Assembly (NCBI RefSeq): GCF_014650715.1
Contig: NZ_BMVM01000005.1
Span: 124,001-188,000 of the forward strand
Reading direction: 5' to 3'
Source: Streptomyces bluensis
Lineage (GTDB): Bacteria > Actinomycetota > Actinomycetes > Streptomycetales > Streptomycetaceae
DNA length: 64,000 bases
Below the pieces are notes generated by a model. It ran no database searches. It saw only the letters and a list, made by a program, of their open reading frames with translations, and was not told the DNA's origin. How positions within the stretch are numbered: position 1 is the first letter of the stretch; each line of letters begins with the position of its first letter. Shown piece by piece: positions 38,114-47,211 of the stretch. The translations under genes were made by a program, and so were the position numbers.

Positions 38114-39519
38114 CCACCGCGGAACCCGCAGTCGGTGCGGAGACGTTCGACCTCGGCAGGCTCCTGGCCGAGCGCGGGGCCGAGCGCTACGAACTCCATG
38201 CCCGGTACCTCAACCACCAGCTCCCGCGCATGCTGCGCACCATCGGCTTCGACAAGGCCTACGAGCGGGCCGAGGGCGCGCACTTCTGGGACGCGGACGG
38301 CAACGACTACCTGGACATGCTCGCCGGCTTCGGGGTGATGGGCCTCGGCCGCCACCACCCCGTGGTCCGCAAGGCGCTGCACGACGTCCTCGACGCCTCC
38401 CTCGCCGACCTCACCCGATTCGACTGCCAGCCGCTGCCCGGGCTCCTCGCGGAGAGGCTCCTCACCCACAGCCCGCACCTGGACCGGGTGTTCTTCGGCA
38501 ACAGCGGCACGGAGGCCGTGGAGACCGCGCTGAAGTTCGCCCGGTACGCGACCGGCAGGCCGCGTGTCCTGTACTGCGCGCACGCCTTCCACGGGCTGAC
38601 GACCGGAGCGCTGTCCGTGAACGGCGAATCGGGCTTCCGGGACGGCTTCGCGCCGCTGCTGCCCGACACGGCGGTCCCCCTCGGCGACCTGGACGCCCTG
38701 GCACGGGAGGTGAAGAAGGGCGACGTCGCCGCCCTCGTCGTCGAACCGATCCAGGGCAAGGGCGTGCACGAGGCGCCGCCCGGTTACCTGCGCGCCGCCC
38801 AGGAACTGCTGCACCGGCACAAGGCGCTGCTCATCGCCGACGAGGTGCAGACCGGGCTCGGTCGGACCGGCGACTTCTACGCCTACCAGCACGAGGACGG
38901 TGTGGAGCCGGACCTGGTGTGTGTGGCGAAGGCGCTCTCCGGCGGCTATGTACCGGTCGGGGCGACCCTCGGCAAGGACTGGATCTTCAAGAAGGTCTAC
39001 TCGTCGATCGACCGCGTCCTCGTCCACTCGGCGAGCTTCGGCTCCAACGCCCAGGCCATGGCGGCCGGACTCGCCGTCCTGTCGGTCATGGACGACGAGA
39101 GAATCGTCGCGGGCGTCCGCGCGACCGGTGAGCTGCTGAAGTCCCGGCTCGCGGCGCTCGTCGACAAGTACGAGCTGCTCAGCGACGTACGCGGCCGGGG
39201 CCTGATGATCGGCATCGAGTTCGGCAGGCCGAAGTCACTGGCACTGCGCAGCCGGTGGGCCATGTTGCAGGCCGCACGCAAGGGCCTGTTCGCGCAGATG
39301 GTCGTGGTACCGCTGCTCCAGCGGCACCGCATCCTCACCCAGGTCTCCGGCGACCATGTGGAGGTCATCAAGCTGATCCCGCCGCTGGTCATCGGGGAGC
39401 GGGACGTCGACCGCTTCATCGACGCCTTCACCGACGTGATGGATGACGCGCACAGCGGCAGCGGGTTGATGTGGGACTTCGGGAAGACACTGGTGAAGCA
39501 GGCGGTGGCCAACCGCTGA
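38110..39519 (+). CDS. hpnO: Class III aminotransferase HpnO
   Basis: PLP-dependent aminotransferase of 469 residues, last gene of the hopanoid operon; predicted to introduce the C35 amino group of aminobacteriohopanetriol. The PLP lysine is in [15 protein letters not shown], the cofactor-phosphate loop in [18 protein letters not shown], and [13 protein letters not shown] is diagnostic of class III. Overlaps dxs by four bases. Ornithine or acetylornithine aminotransferase is the alternative, less likely in this setting. Confidence 0.9.
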   Translation: MTTAEPAVGAETFDLGRLLAERGAERYELHARYLNHQLPRMLRTIGFDKAYERAEGAHFWDADGNDYLDMLAGFGVMGLGRHHPVVRKALHDVLDASLADLTRFDCQPLPGLLAERLLTHSPHLDRVFFGNSGTEAVETALKFARYATGRPRVLYCAHAFHGLTTGALSVNGESGFRDGFAPLLPDTAVPLGDLDALAREVKKGDVAALVVEPIQGKGVHEAPPGYLRAAQELLHRHKALLIADEVQTGLGRTGDFYAYQHEDGVEPDLVCVAKALSGGYVPVGATLGKDWIFKKVYSSIDRVLVHSASFGSNAQAMAAGLAVLSVMDDERIVAGVRATGELLKSRLAALVDKYELLSDVRGRGLMIGIEFGRPKSLALRSRWAMLQAARKGLFAQMVVVPLLQRHRILTQVSGDHVEVIKLIPPLVIGERDVDRFIDAFTDVMDDAHSGSGLMWDFGKTLVKQAVANR

Positions 39520-39548
39520 GGCTAGCCCGCGGCCTTCTGCCGGAGCTT

Positions 39549-39583
39549 TTGCCTCTGAGGCAAGGAATTTGCCTCTCAGGTAA
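39549..39583. promoter_or_regulatory. Tandem palindromic operator upstream of the XRE-cupin gene
   Basis: TTGCCTCTGAGGCAA (39549-39563) is a perfect palindrome around T. After 5 nt comes TTGCCTCTCAGGTAA (39569-39583), a second copy with weaker right arm. Centre-to-centre distance is 20 bp, two helical turns, so two dimers could bind the same face. It ends 22 bp before the ATG of a helix-turn-helix regulator, fitting autoregulation. Confidence 0.65.
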
Positions 39584-39605
39584 TCCCTCGTGCTGAATGG
39601 TCGGC

Positions 39606-40274
39606 ATGAGCCTCACCGAGCCGGAGCCGGAGCCGGAGCCGGAGCCCGAGCGGGAGCCATCCGCCGGGGCCGAACCCGAACCCGCCGCCGACCTCCCCGC
39701 CGTCGCTCCGCAGCTGCGCATCCTGCGTCGCCGTGCCTCCCTCACCCTGGAGGCCGCGGCGCGGGCCGCAGGGCTGTCGCCCGCGCATCTGTCCCGGCTG
39801 GAGACCGGCCGCCGCCAGCCCTCGCTGCCGATGCTGCTCGCGCTGGCCCGCGTCTACGGTACGACGGTGTCGGAACTGCTCGGCGAGACGGTCGCCGAAC
39901 GGGACGCGGTCGTCCGCGCCGCCGACATGGAGCCGACGCGGGCGGGCGGCTGGACCTACTGGCAGGCGGGCGCCGCCGGGCGCGGCATGCAGGCCCTGCG
40001 CGTGCACGTCCCGTACGGCTCGCAGGGCGACATCGTGCGCGTGCACCCCGGTGAGGAGTGGCTGTACGTGCTGCGGGGCCGGCTGCGGCTGCGCCTCGGG
40101 GACGCCACGCACCTGCTCACGCCCGGGGACAGCGCCCATTTCGACTCGCTGACCCCGCACCGCCTCGCGGCCGCCGACCACGACGGCGCCGATCTGCTCT
40201 TCGTCCACACCCTGCTGCAGAGCCCGACCGCCACCCTGTGCCTCGGGCCGTCGACCACCGGAGAAGCCCCGTGA
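39606..40274 (+). CDS. XRE family regulator with C-terminal cupin domain
   Basis: One-component regulator of 222 residues. It starts with a Glu-Pro repeat (EPEPEPEPEPER) encoded by a slippery GAGCCG hexamer run. A helix-turn-helix follows at about 35-90 (LTLEAAARAAGLSPAHLSRL), then a cupin sensor domain (PGEEWLYVLRGRLRLRLG ... TPGDSAHFDSLTPHRL). Ligand unknown. The stop overlaps the GTG of a 40-residue membrane protein gene (GTGA), so the pair are co-translated. Confidence 0.9.
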   Translation: MSLTEPEPEPEPEPEREPSAGAEPEPAADLPAVAPQLRILRRRASLTLEAAARAAGLSPAHLSRLETGRRQPSLPMLLALARVYGTTVSELLGETVAERDAVVRAADMEPTRAGGWTYWQAGAAGRGMQALRVHVPYGSQGDIVRVHPGEEWLYVLRGRLRLRLGDATHLLTPGDSAHFDSLTPHRLAAADHDGADLLFVHTLLQSPTATLCLGPSTTGEAP

Positions 40275-40393
40275 GCGACCTGGAAGAGAAGTTCCCCCGT
40301 GCCCTGTGGGTGCGCCTGATCATCTACATCGCCGTCGGCCACATCTTCGCGGCCTTCATCTATCTGCTCTTCGAGGTGGGCGCGAAACAGTGA
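40271..40393 (+). CDS. Small 40-residue membrane protein (DUF6126-like)
   Basis: Sequence VSDLEEKFPRALWVRLIIYI, then AVGHIFAAFIYLLFEVGAKQ: an acidic/basic N terminus and a single transmembrane helix with an internal His. GTG 40271 overlaps the regulator stop. I recall DUF6126 proteins of this length and pattern next to XRE-cupin genes in Streptomyces. Likely a membrane partner or target of the regulator; function unknown. Confidence 0.7.
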   Translation: MSDLEEKFPRALWVRLIIYIAVGHIFAAFIYLLFEVGAKQ

Positions 40394-40468
40394 GCGAAGC
40401 AGTGCGCTACCCAGTGAGCGAAACGGCGAGTGGCACGCTCGGGCGGCGCGCCGCGGCCCGGCCCCGGC

Positions 40469-41266
40469 TCAGTCCAGCAGCCGCTCGCGCAGCCGCTCCC
40501 GGATCCGCGGCGTGACCTTCAGGCCCTGCTCCAGATACGCGTCCACGCCGCCCCAGGACTGCTCGATGGTCTCGAACGCCGCCTGAAGGTACTCGGCCCG
40601 CGCGTCGAACAGCGGGTTGAGCAGCTCCATGACCTCGGGGGAGTAGGCACCGGCCGACTTCTCGCTGCGGTGCACCTTGTAGCGGCGGTGGACGGCGCCC
40701 GACTCCAGGTAGTCGGCCACGATCGCGTCGCGCTCCACGCCGAGGGCGAGGAGCGTCACCGCCACCGACAGACCCGCGCGGTCCTTGCCGGCCGCACAGT
40801 GCATCAGGGCGGGCACGCTGTCCTTGGCCAGGGCGTGCAGCACCTGGGAGTGCTCGGCCGTGCGGTGCCGGATGATCGTGCGGTACGAGCCGATCATGCG
40901 GCCTTCCGCCTTGCCGTCCGCGAGCAGATCACGCAACTGGTCCAGTTCGCCGTCGCGGACCATCGTCCAGAACTCGGCGCCGTCCGCGGGGTCCGTCAGC
41001 GGCAGGTTGACGTTGCGCACGCCCGGCAGGTCGATGTCCGGGCCCTCCAGCTTCTGGTCGGCCGCGTTACGGAAGTCGAAGATCGTGTGCAGCTCAAGGG
41101 AGGACAGGAACGCGGCGTCCTCGTCGGTCGCGTGCGCGAGGTGGCCGCTGCGGAACAGCCGCCCGTGGGCCACACGCCGGCCGTCCACGGTGGGCAGGCC
41201 CCCCACGTCACGGAAATTCCGTACTCCGGTCAGCTCCGGCTCGGTCGACGGGACCTGCTGCGTCAC
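40469..41266 (-). CDS. Tyrosine-protein phosphatase (DSP/PTPLP-like)
   Basis: Phosphatase of 265 residues. The catalytic P-loop is MHCAAGKDRAG (HCx5R), and the N-terminal ELTGVRNFRDVGGLPTVDG is characteristic of the bacterial PtpA-unrelated, lipid/protein-tyrosine phosphatase group. Substrate unknown. GTG 41266 follows GGAGGAGCCCCC on the minus strand; a longer start at ATG 41281 uses that ribosome binding site as codons and is less likely. Confidence 0.87.
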   Translation of the reverse strand: MTQQVPSTEPELTGVRNFRDVGGLPTVDGRRVAHGRLFRSGHLAHATDEDAAFLSSLELHTIFDFRNAADQKLEGPDIDLPGVRNVNLPLTDPADGAEFWTMVRDGELDQLRDLLADGKAEGRMIGSYRTIIRHRTAEHSQVLHALAKDSVPALMHCAAGKDRAGLSVAVTLLALGVERDAIVADYLESGAVHRRYKVHRSEKSAGAYSPEVMELLNPLFDARAEYLQAAFETIEQSWGGVDAYLEQGLKVTPRIRERLRERLLD

Positions 41267-41454
41267 GGGGGCTCCTCCCATCCGGCCGTCGGCGATGCCC
41301 GGTTCCGCACGCCGACGTTGCGCCCTCGACGATACGACATGGCTTCGTAGGCCACGGAGTTGTCCACAGGGGCCCACGGGCGTTTGCCAGGAGGCCCGGC
41401 GGACTTGATGATGTCGGGGCCTGATCGCACCTGTTCGAATATGTGGGAGGCTTG

Positions 41455-43527
41455 ATGCTGGAGATCGGCGGAGACGGTCGTACGTGGCTGCTCTCAGGAC
41501 CCACGAGCAGCTACGCGCTGTCGCTCACCGAGGACGACACCCTCCTGCACCTCCACTGGGGTCCGAGGATCGGGCTCGCCGACGCCGAGGAGCTCGCGGC
41601 CCGGCCGCTGCCCCCGTACCGGGGCTTCGAGTCGCAGCTCGACGGACTTGAGGAGTACCCGGTCGAGGGCGGCCCCCGTTTCGCACGGCCCGCGCTGTCC
41701 GTCCGCACCGATGAGGTCCGCGGCACCGAGTGGACCTTCCAGGCGTACGAGATCGAGGACGACGAGCTGCGGCTGCGCTTCACCGACAACGGGCTCGGCA
41801 TCACCCTGCACTACCGGATGCGCCATGACGTCGTGGAACGCTGGGTGACCCTCACCAACGACGGCCCCGCCCTGGAGGTGCTGCGCGCGGATTCCGCGAC
41901 CTGGACGCTGCCGTTGCGCGAGGGGTGGCGGCTGTCCCAGGTGCACGGCCGGTGGGCCGCCGAGTCCCGGCTCGTCCGCACGGACCTCACCTACGGTGAG
42001 CACGTCATCGGCAGCAGGCGAGGCCACACCGGGCATCAGCACCTGCCGTGGGTCGCGCTCGACGCCGAGGGGGCGACCGAGGAGCGCGGCGAGGTCTACG
42101 GGTGCGCGCTCGCCTGGTCGGGCACCTGGCGCATCTGCGTCGCCCAACTGCCCGACGCGCGCGTGCAGATCACCGGCGGCATCGGGTACGACGACTCGGG
42201 CCTGATGCGCCTGGAGGCGGGTGCGTCGTACACCACTCCCGTCTTCGCGGGGCTGTGGAGCGACGGCGGTTTCGGTGGCGCGAGCCGGGCCTGGCACGCC
42301 TACCAGCGCGCGTACGTCATCCCGGGCGCGGAGCCGGACCGGCCGGTGCTCTACAACTCCTGGGAGGCCACGGAGTTCGACATCTCCGAGGGCCAGCAGC
42401 GCGAGCTGGCGCGGCGGGCCGCGGGCATGGGGGTCGAGCTGTTCGTGGTCGACGACGGCTGGTTCGGGAAGCGCACCAGCGACCGGGCGGGACTGGGCGA
42501 CTGGACGCCCAACCCCGACCGCTTCCCGTCCGGACTGAAGCCGCTCGCCGAGGACGTGCGCGCGCTCGGTATGCAGTTCGGCATCTGGGTCGAGCCCGAG
42601 ATGGTCAATGCGGACAGCGACCTGTACCGGGCCCACCCGGACTGGGTGCAGTTCCAGCCGGGACGCAAGCGGACGGAATTCCGCAATCAGCTCGTACTGA
42701 ACCTCGCCCGCGAGGATGTCCAGGACTACCTGTGGGAGAAGCTGGACGACCTGCTCTCCAGCGCGCCCATCGACTATGTGAAGTGGGACTTCAACCGCTG
42801 CTTCACCGACGCCGGCTGGCCCGGTGAGCCGTATCCGCAGAAGCTGTGGGTGGAGCACGTGCACGCCTTCTACCACCTGCTCGACCGGCTGCGGGCCGCG
42901 CACCCGGGTGTCGCCTTCGAGTCCTGCTCGGGCGGTGGCGGCCGTATCGACCTCGGGGTCATGGCGCGCACGGACCAGGTGTGGACGTCCGACAACACCG
43001 ACCCGCTGGACCGGCTCGCCATCCAGCACGGCTTCAGTCAGATCCACCCGGCGCGGGTCATGGCCGCCTGGGTCACCGACAGCCCGAACACCCAGCTCAA
43101 CGGGCGGGTCAGCTCCCTGCGCTTCCGGTTCGTGAGCGCCATGGCGGGTGTGCTGGGCGTCGGTGGCGACCTCGCGAAGTGGAGCGAGGAGGAACTCGTC
43201 GAGGCGCGCGAGTGGGTCGAGCTCTACAAGGAGATCCGTCCCGTCGTGCAGCGCGGCGACCTCTACCGGCTGCGGCCGCCTGCCGGCGGGCTGAGCGCGG
43301 TGCAGTACGTCCTCGGCGACGAGGTCGTCGTCCTCGCCTGGCTCCAGGCTCAGCATCACGGCGAGCCGCCGGTCCCGCTCCGGCTGCGGGGCCTCGATCC
43401 GGCACGGGCGTACGAATGCCGCGAATCGGGCGAAGTTCACCGAGGTGCGGTGCTGCTGCATCATGGGCTGTCCACGGGGTTGCGTGGCGACTTCGATGCG
43501 AAGGTTATCCGGCTGCGACGCATCTGA
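41455..43527 (+). CDS. Alpha-galactosidase (GH36)
   Basis: Retaining glycoside hydrolase of 690 residues that removes terminal alpha-galactose from oligosaccharides. N-terminal beta-sandwich, then a TIM barrel. The nucleophile is D445 in YVKWDFNR and the acid/base D513 in TSDNTDPLD; substrate-binding SCSGGGGRID lies between. No signal peptide, so cytoplasmic. ATG 41455 follows GGGAGG by 4 nt. No sugar transporter or LacI regulator lies beside it. Confidence 0.95.
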   Translation: MLEIGGDGRTWLLSGPTSSYALSLTEDDTLLHLHWGPRIGLADAEELAARPLPPYRGFESQLDGLEEYPVEGGPRFARPALSVRTDEVRGTEWTFQAYEIEDDELRLRFTDNGLGITLHYRMRHDVVERWVTLTNDGPALEVLRADSATWTLPLREGWRLSQVHGRWAAESRLVRTDLTYGEHVIGSRRGHTGHQHLPWVALDAEGATEERGEVYGCALAWSGTWRICVAQLPDARVQITGGIGYDDSGLMRLEAGASYTTPVFAGLWSDGGFGGASRAWHAYQRAYVIPGAEPDRPVLYNSWEATEFDISEGQQRELARRAAGMGVELFVVDDGWFGKRTSDRAGLGDWTPNPDRFPSGLKPLAEDVRALGMQFGIWVEPEMVNADSDLYRAHPDWVQFQPGRKRTEFRNQLVLNLAREDVQDYLWEKLDDLLSSAPIDYVKWDFNRCFTDAGWPGEPYPQKLWVEHVHAFYHLLDRLRAAHPGVAFESCSGGGGRIDLGVMARTDQVWTSDNTDPLDRLAIQHGFSQIHPARVMAAWVTDSPNTQLNGRVSSLRFRFVSAMAGVLGVGGDLAKWSEEELVEAREWVELYKEIRPVVQRGDLYRLRPPAGGLSAVQYVLGDEVVVLAWLQAQHHGEPPVPLRLRGLDPARAYECRESGEVHRGAVLLHHGLSTGLRGDFDAKVIRLRRI

Positions 43528-43792
43528 GGGTTCTGCCCGAAATGCGGTATTGAGTGCAAGTGGCCCTGGAATAAAGCACGGTGGGTCGAAGATGCGTGAC
43601 CAGCGTCATATCCGTGACGCTGCGTCGCCGTCATGTTCATGTAATGCTGGCGGATTTTCAGGGCCGTTGGGAAAGGCTGGAGATCGCTTATCGACGGAGC
43701 GTGACGGCGAATTCGTGAAAGGGCCCAGGGAGGAGACGCACGGAAACCTCCAATGGTTGTCCAGATGCCCGTAAGTCGCTTACGTTCCCCTC

Positions 43793-43975
43793 AATCCGGA
43801 CGGACGCCGAATCCTGCCACCGCCCGGAACCGCACACTCACCCGTACCTGGCAGGAGCGGGGGACCCACAGGCAGTACCGCCTGTTCCGGTCTCCGGAAC
43901 AGGCTTGGGGTCAAGCCGTGCGCGCGTACGGCCGGGCATCTCCAGCCCGCACCCGACAGCTCACCTCGTAGGCGC
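43793..43975 (+). ncRNA. ydaO-yuaA riboswitch (cyclic di-AMP)
   Basis: The leader contains the landmarks I know from actinobacterial ydaO riboswitches: CCGAATCCTGCCACC, then GGCAGGAGCGGGGGACCCA, then CTTGGGGTCAAGCCG, a variable GCGCGCGTACG stem, GCATCTCCAGCCCGCACCCG, and ACAGCTCACCTCGTAGGC. It ends about 17 nt before the ATG of a LysM/M23 peptidase, the usual target class. Binding of c-di-AMP is expected to turn expression off. Boundaries are approximate. Confidence 0.88.
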
Positions 43976-43991
43976 CGGAGAGGAATTCGTC

Positions 43992-44981
43992 ATGCCCGCG
44001 AGGGGTAAACACCGCCGCCCGAAGTCCCTGCGTTTCACCCGCTCGATAGCCGTCGCCGGAACCGGTGGCGCCGCACTCGCGCTTCCGTTGATCGGGGCCA
44101 CCGGAGCCCATGCCGCGACCGCGGACTCCGTTTCCCAGAAGACGACGGCGGTTTCCCCGAAGGCCGTCACCGGGAAGAGCGAAAAGGCCGTCGCGGAGCA
44201 GGCCGAGAAGACGGCCGCCACCAAGAAGACCGCCAAGCGGATCTATTCGGTGCGGCCCGGAGACTACCTTTCCAAGGTCGCCGAGGAGCAGCAGGTCGCC
44301 GGTGGCTGGAAGAGGATCTACGCGGACAACCGCGAGGCCGTCGGCTCCGACCCGTCGCTCATCCACCCCGGCCTGAAGCTCACCCTCGGAGGCAAGGCCC
44401 CGTCGGGCGGCAGCGCTTCGGGCGACAGCACTCCGGGTGGTGGCAACGCGACGGACACGACCGCCTCGTCGGAGAAGACGGGGCAGGAGAAGGCCGAGCC
44501 GCAGCAGACCGAAACGCCCGCGAACAAGCCGGACTCCACCACCTCGGACACCCCGAGTGCGGAGACCAGCGGCTCCGGCTTCGTGCTCCCCGTCGAGGGC
44601 GCCTCCGTCGGCACCGCTTACAAGACCGCGGGCAGCATGTGGTCCAGCGGCTACCACACCGGCGTCGACTTCGTGGTTCCGACGGGCACCAGCCTCAAGG
44701 CCGTGGGTGCGGGCACGGTCGTCGCCGCGGGCTGGGGCGGCGCGTACGGCAACCAGGTCGTCATCCAGCTCGCCGACGGCCACTACGCGCAGTACGGCCA
44801 CCTCTCCTCACTCTCCGTCTCGGCGGGCCAGAGCGTGAGCGAGGGCCAGCAGATCGGCCTCTCCGGCGCGACCGGCAACGTCACCGGTCCGCACCTGCAC
44901 TTCGAGATCCGCACGGGGCCGGACTACGGCTCGGACGTCGACCCGGTCGCGTACCTGCGCTCGAAGGGCGTCAGCATCTGA
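43992..44981 (+). CDS. LysM domain-containing M23 peptidase, secreted
   Basis: Cell-wall hydrolase of 329 residues. Signal peptide at residues 1-41 (VAGTGGAALALPLIGATGAHA), a Lys/Ala-rich linker, a LysM domain at about 80-135 (YSVRPGDYLSKVAEE ... IHPGLKLTLG), a Ser/Gly/Thr linker, and a C-terminal lysostaphin-type M23 domain. Zinc ligands are in HTGVDF and HLHFEI. It probably cleaves peptidoglycan cross-bridges. Expression is likely controlled by the c-di-AMP riboswitch directly upstream; GGAGAGG precedes the ATG. Confidence 0.95.
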   Translation: MPARGKHRRPKSLRFTRSIAVAGTGGAALALPLIGATGAHAATADSVSQKTTAVSPKAVTGKSEKAVAEQAEKTAATKKTAKRIYSVRPGDYLSKVAEEQQVAGGWKRIYADNREAVGSDPSLIHPGLKLTLGGKAPSGGSASGDSTPGGGNATDTTASSEKTGQEKAEPQQTETPANKPDSTTSDTPSAETSGSGFVLPVEGASVGTAYKTAGSMWSSGYHTGVDFVVPTGTSLKAVGAGTVVAAGWGGAYGNQVVIQLADGHYAQYGHLSSLSVSAGQSVSEGQQIGLSGATGNVTGPHLHFEIRTGPDYGSDVDPVAYLRSKGVSI

Positions 44982-45010
44982 CCCGCCCGCAGCTTCGCTG
45001 ACCGCATCCG

Positions 45011-45045
45011 AAGGCCGGACCCCACGATCCCCGGGGTCCGGCCTT
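45011..45045 (+). terminator. Terminator after the M23 peptidase
   Basis: AAGGCCGGACCCC (45011-45023) and GGGGTCCGGCCTT (45033-45045) form a perfect 13-bp stem, 29 nt after the stop, with A/T at the base of the stem. Confidence 0.8.
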
Positions 45046-45200
45046 CGGCGTGTCCGGGTGGCCATGAGCATGGCCGGTCGCCGTATCGACAGTGGTGCGG
45101 AAGTGGCGACACAGTGGTCGCCGGCAAGCGCTTTCCACGGCTGCTGACCCGCAGCATGCCCGCACCCGCCATCACGGCATTCCCCCGCAGAAGGAGCGTC

Positions 45201-45917
45201 ATGACCACGCGCAGAGCCTTCGGAGCCCTCGCCGCCGGAGCCGCCCTCGCGGCGCTGGCACCGGTGACGACCGCGAGCGCCACGCCCCGCTACCGTCGCG
45301 GACGGCTGATCGCGGCCGACGACTTCCGGCACGGCCTCCGCCAGTGGGGCACCGAACTCCAGGACGGCGGCACCGTCACGGCCTCGGGCGGCGTCCTGGA
45401 GATCGACGTGCCGGGCGGTGCCACGGTCTGGTTCCGGAAGCGGTTCGGAGGCTCGTACGTCATCGAGTACACAGCCACGCCCGTCTCCGCGGGCGGCGCC
45501 AACGACCGGGTGTCCGACCTCAACAACTTCTGGAACGCCGTCGACGTACGGTCGCCCGACGACATCTTCGCGACCGAGCGGGGCGGAGCGCTCGCGGAGT
45601 ACGACTACCTCACGACCTATTACGCGGGCTACGGCGCCAACACCAACACCACCACACGGCTACGCCGTTATGTCGGCGAGGCCGGTGTGCGGCCGTTGAT
45701 TTACGACTACTCGGAACCACTGCTCGTCGCCAACGAGCCCCACCACGTGCGGATCGTCTCCGTCGGCACCACGGTCCAGTGGTGGAACAACGGGCGGCTG
45801 GTCTTCGACTACACCGACCCGGAGCCCTACACGAGCGGGCACTTCGCGTTCCGTACCGTGTGGAGCCACTTCCGGATCACGGGGTTCCGGGTCTGGCGGC
45901 TCGCCCAACGTCCGTGA
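45201..45917 (+). CDS. TAT-exported beta-sandwich protein (DUF6250-like)
   Basis: Secreted protein of 238 residues. MTTRRAFGALAAGAALAALA is a twin-arginine-type signal, cleaved near ASA. The mature part is rich in beta strands with aromatic motifs (DDFRHGLRQWGTELQDGG, VQWWNNGRLVFDYTD, GHFAFRTVWSHFRITGF), resembling concanavalin-like carbohydrate-binding or lyase folds; I recall DUF6250 for this pattern. AAGGAG at 45191 sets the start. Probably acts on polysaccharide outside the cell; no catalytic residues could be assigned. Confidence 0.7.
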   Translation: MTTRRAFGALAAGAALAALAPVTTASATPRYRRGRLIAADDFRHGLRQWGTELQDGGTVTASGGVLEIDVPGGATVWFRKRFGGSYVIEYTATPVSAGGANDRVSDLNNFWNAVDVRSPDDIFATERGGALAEYDYLTTYYAGYGANTNTTTRLRRYVGEAGVRPLIYDYSEPLLVANEPHHVRIVSVGTTVQWWNNGRLVFDYTDPEPYTSGHFAFRTVWSHFRITGFRVWRLAQRP

Positions 45918-46029
45918 CATGAGGCGTATTCCGTAGTTGACCAACACTTGACGAGTGGCCTATCTCACCGTTCGTCAACCTTTTCCTACGGTCGCGTAGC
46001 TCACATCGCAGGGGGAATCATGGCCCGAT

Positions 46030-46848
46030 GTGGCAGACGATTCGAAGAATGACAGCAGATCAGTGATCGGGTCGTACGTGGCGGTGGGGGACAGCTTCAC
46101 CGAGGGCGTCGGCGACCCCGGCCCCGACGGGGCGTTCGTCGGCTGGGCGGACCGGTTCGCGGTACTCCTCGCGGACCGGCGCCCGGAGGGCGACTTCGAC
46201 TACACCAATCTCGCCGTCCGCGGGAAACTGCTCGACCAGGTCGTCGCGGACCAGGTCCCGAGGGCGAAGGAGCTCGCCCCGGACCTGGTCTCCTTCTGTG
46301 CCGGCGGCAACGACATCCTCCGGCCCGGCTCCGACCCCGACGAGGTCGCGGAGCGCTTCGAGCGCGCCGTCGCGGATCTCACCTCCGCGGTCGGCACCGT
46401 CATGGTGACCACCGGCTTCGACACCCGAGGCGTGCCCGTGCTGAAGCATCTGCGCGGCAAGATCGCGACATACAACGGGCATGTGCGAGCCATCGCCGAC
46501 CGGTACCGGTGCCCCGTTCTGGACCTCTGGTCCCTGAGGACCGTCCAGGACCGGCGCGCCTGGGACGACGACCGGCTGCACCTGTCGCCCGAGGGCCACA
46601 CGCGTGTGGCGCTGCGGGCGGGCCAGGTCCTGGGCATCGAGATCCCCGCCGACCCCGACCAGCCCTGGCCTCCGCTCCCGGCACGCGGCACCTTCGAGGT
46701 CCGCCGCGACGACATCCACTGGGCACGCGAGTACCTGGTCCCCTGGATCGGACGCCGCCTGCGCGGCGAGTCCTCCGGGGACCGTGTGGTGGCCAAGGGG
46801 AGTCTGTCGCCGGGCGACATCAGGATGCGGATCGAGTCGGCGGTCTGA
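46030..46848 (+). CDS. SGNH/GDSL family hydrolase
   Basis: Esterase/lipase-fold protein of 272 residues. Block I VAVGDSFTEG carries the Ser, block III is CAGGNDILRPG, and the Asp/His pair is in DDDRLHLSPEGH. No signal peptide, so intracellular. The C-terminal 60 residues (PWPPLPARGTFEVRRDD ... LVPWIGRRL) are common in the streptomycete subgroup. GTG 46030 has only a distant AGGGGGAA; GTG 46063 is a possible alternative. Confidence 0.9.
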   Translation: MADDSKNDSRSVIGSYVAVGDSFTEGVGDPGPDGAFVGWADRFAVLLADRRPEGDFDYTNLAVRGKLLDQVVADQVPRAKELAPDLVSFCAGGNDILRPGSDPDEVAERFERAVADLTSAVGTVMVTTGFDTRGVPVLKHLRGKIATYNGHVRAIADRYRCPVLDLWSLRTVQDRRAWDDDRLHLSPEGHTRVALRAGQVLGIEIPADPDQPWPPLPARGTFEVRRDDIHWAREYLVPWIGRRLRGESSGDRVVAKGSLSPGDIRMRIESAV

Positions 46849-46974
46849 GGCAACGGCCGGGCGCGACGGCGAGCGGAGAGCCGGGAGAGGGGGCCGAGGC
46901 GGCGTCCTCGGGGCGCGACGGCCCTGGCTTGCTCCGCGCATGGCCGGGCGCAGACGTTCGCCGCCGCCAACGCC

Positions 46975-47175
46975 TCAGGCTTCAGGTCCAGTTCGGGGGC
47001 GGGGGCCTCGTCGGCCCACTCCAGTGCGCAGCTGCGCGAGATCGTCCTCCGCCCCGACGCCCTCGAACGGCGTCCACCACTCAGGCCCCACCCGGAGCTC
47101 CCGGTCGCCGGGGCCCCGCACCGCGCGGTCCTGCTGAGACGCCGTGGGCCCGGCGTTGTCGGAGGGGCGGCCCAT
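46975..47175 (-). CDS. Hypothetical small protein, possibly frame-disrupted
   Basis: ATG 47175 opens MGRPSDNAGPTASQQDRAVR and continues through LRVGPEWWTPFEGVGAEDD with high GC3. After DLAQLR the same frame turns Arg/Gly/Pro-rich, while a +1 shift gives ALEWADEAPAPELDLKPEAL with better codon use and no stop for about 30 codons. It is either a short gene or a decayed or frameshifted one. It diverges from the MBL hydrolase gene with a 36-bp gap. Confidence 0.35.
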   Translation of the reverse strand: MGRPSDNAGPTASQQDRAVRGPGDRELRVGPEWWTPFEGVGAEDDLAQLRTGVGRRGPRPRTGPEA

Positions 47176-47211
47176 AATGGAATGCCCCAGTGACATCACC
47201 AGGAGGTGGCC

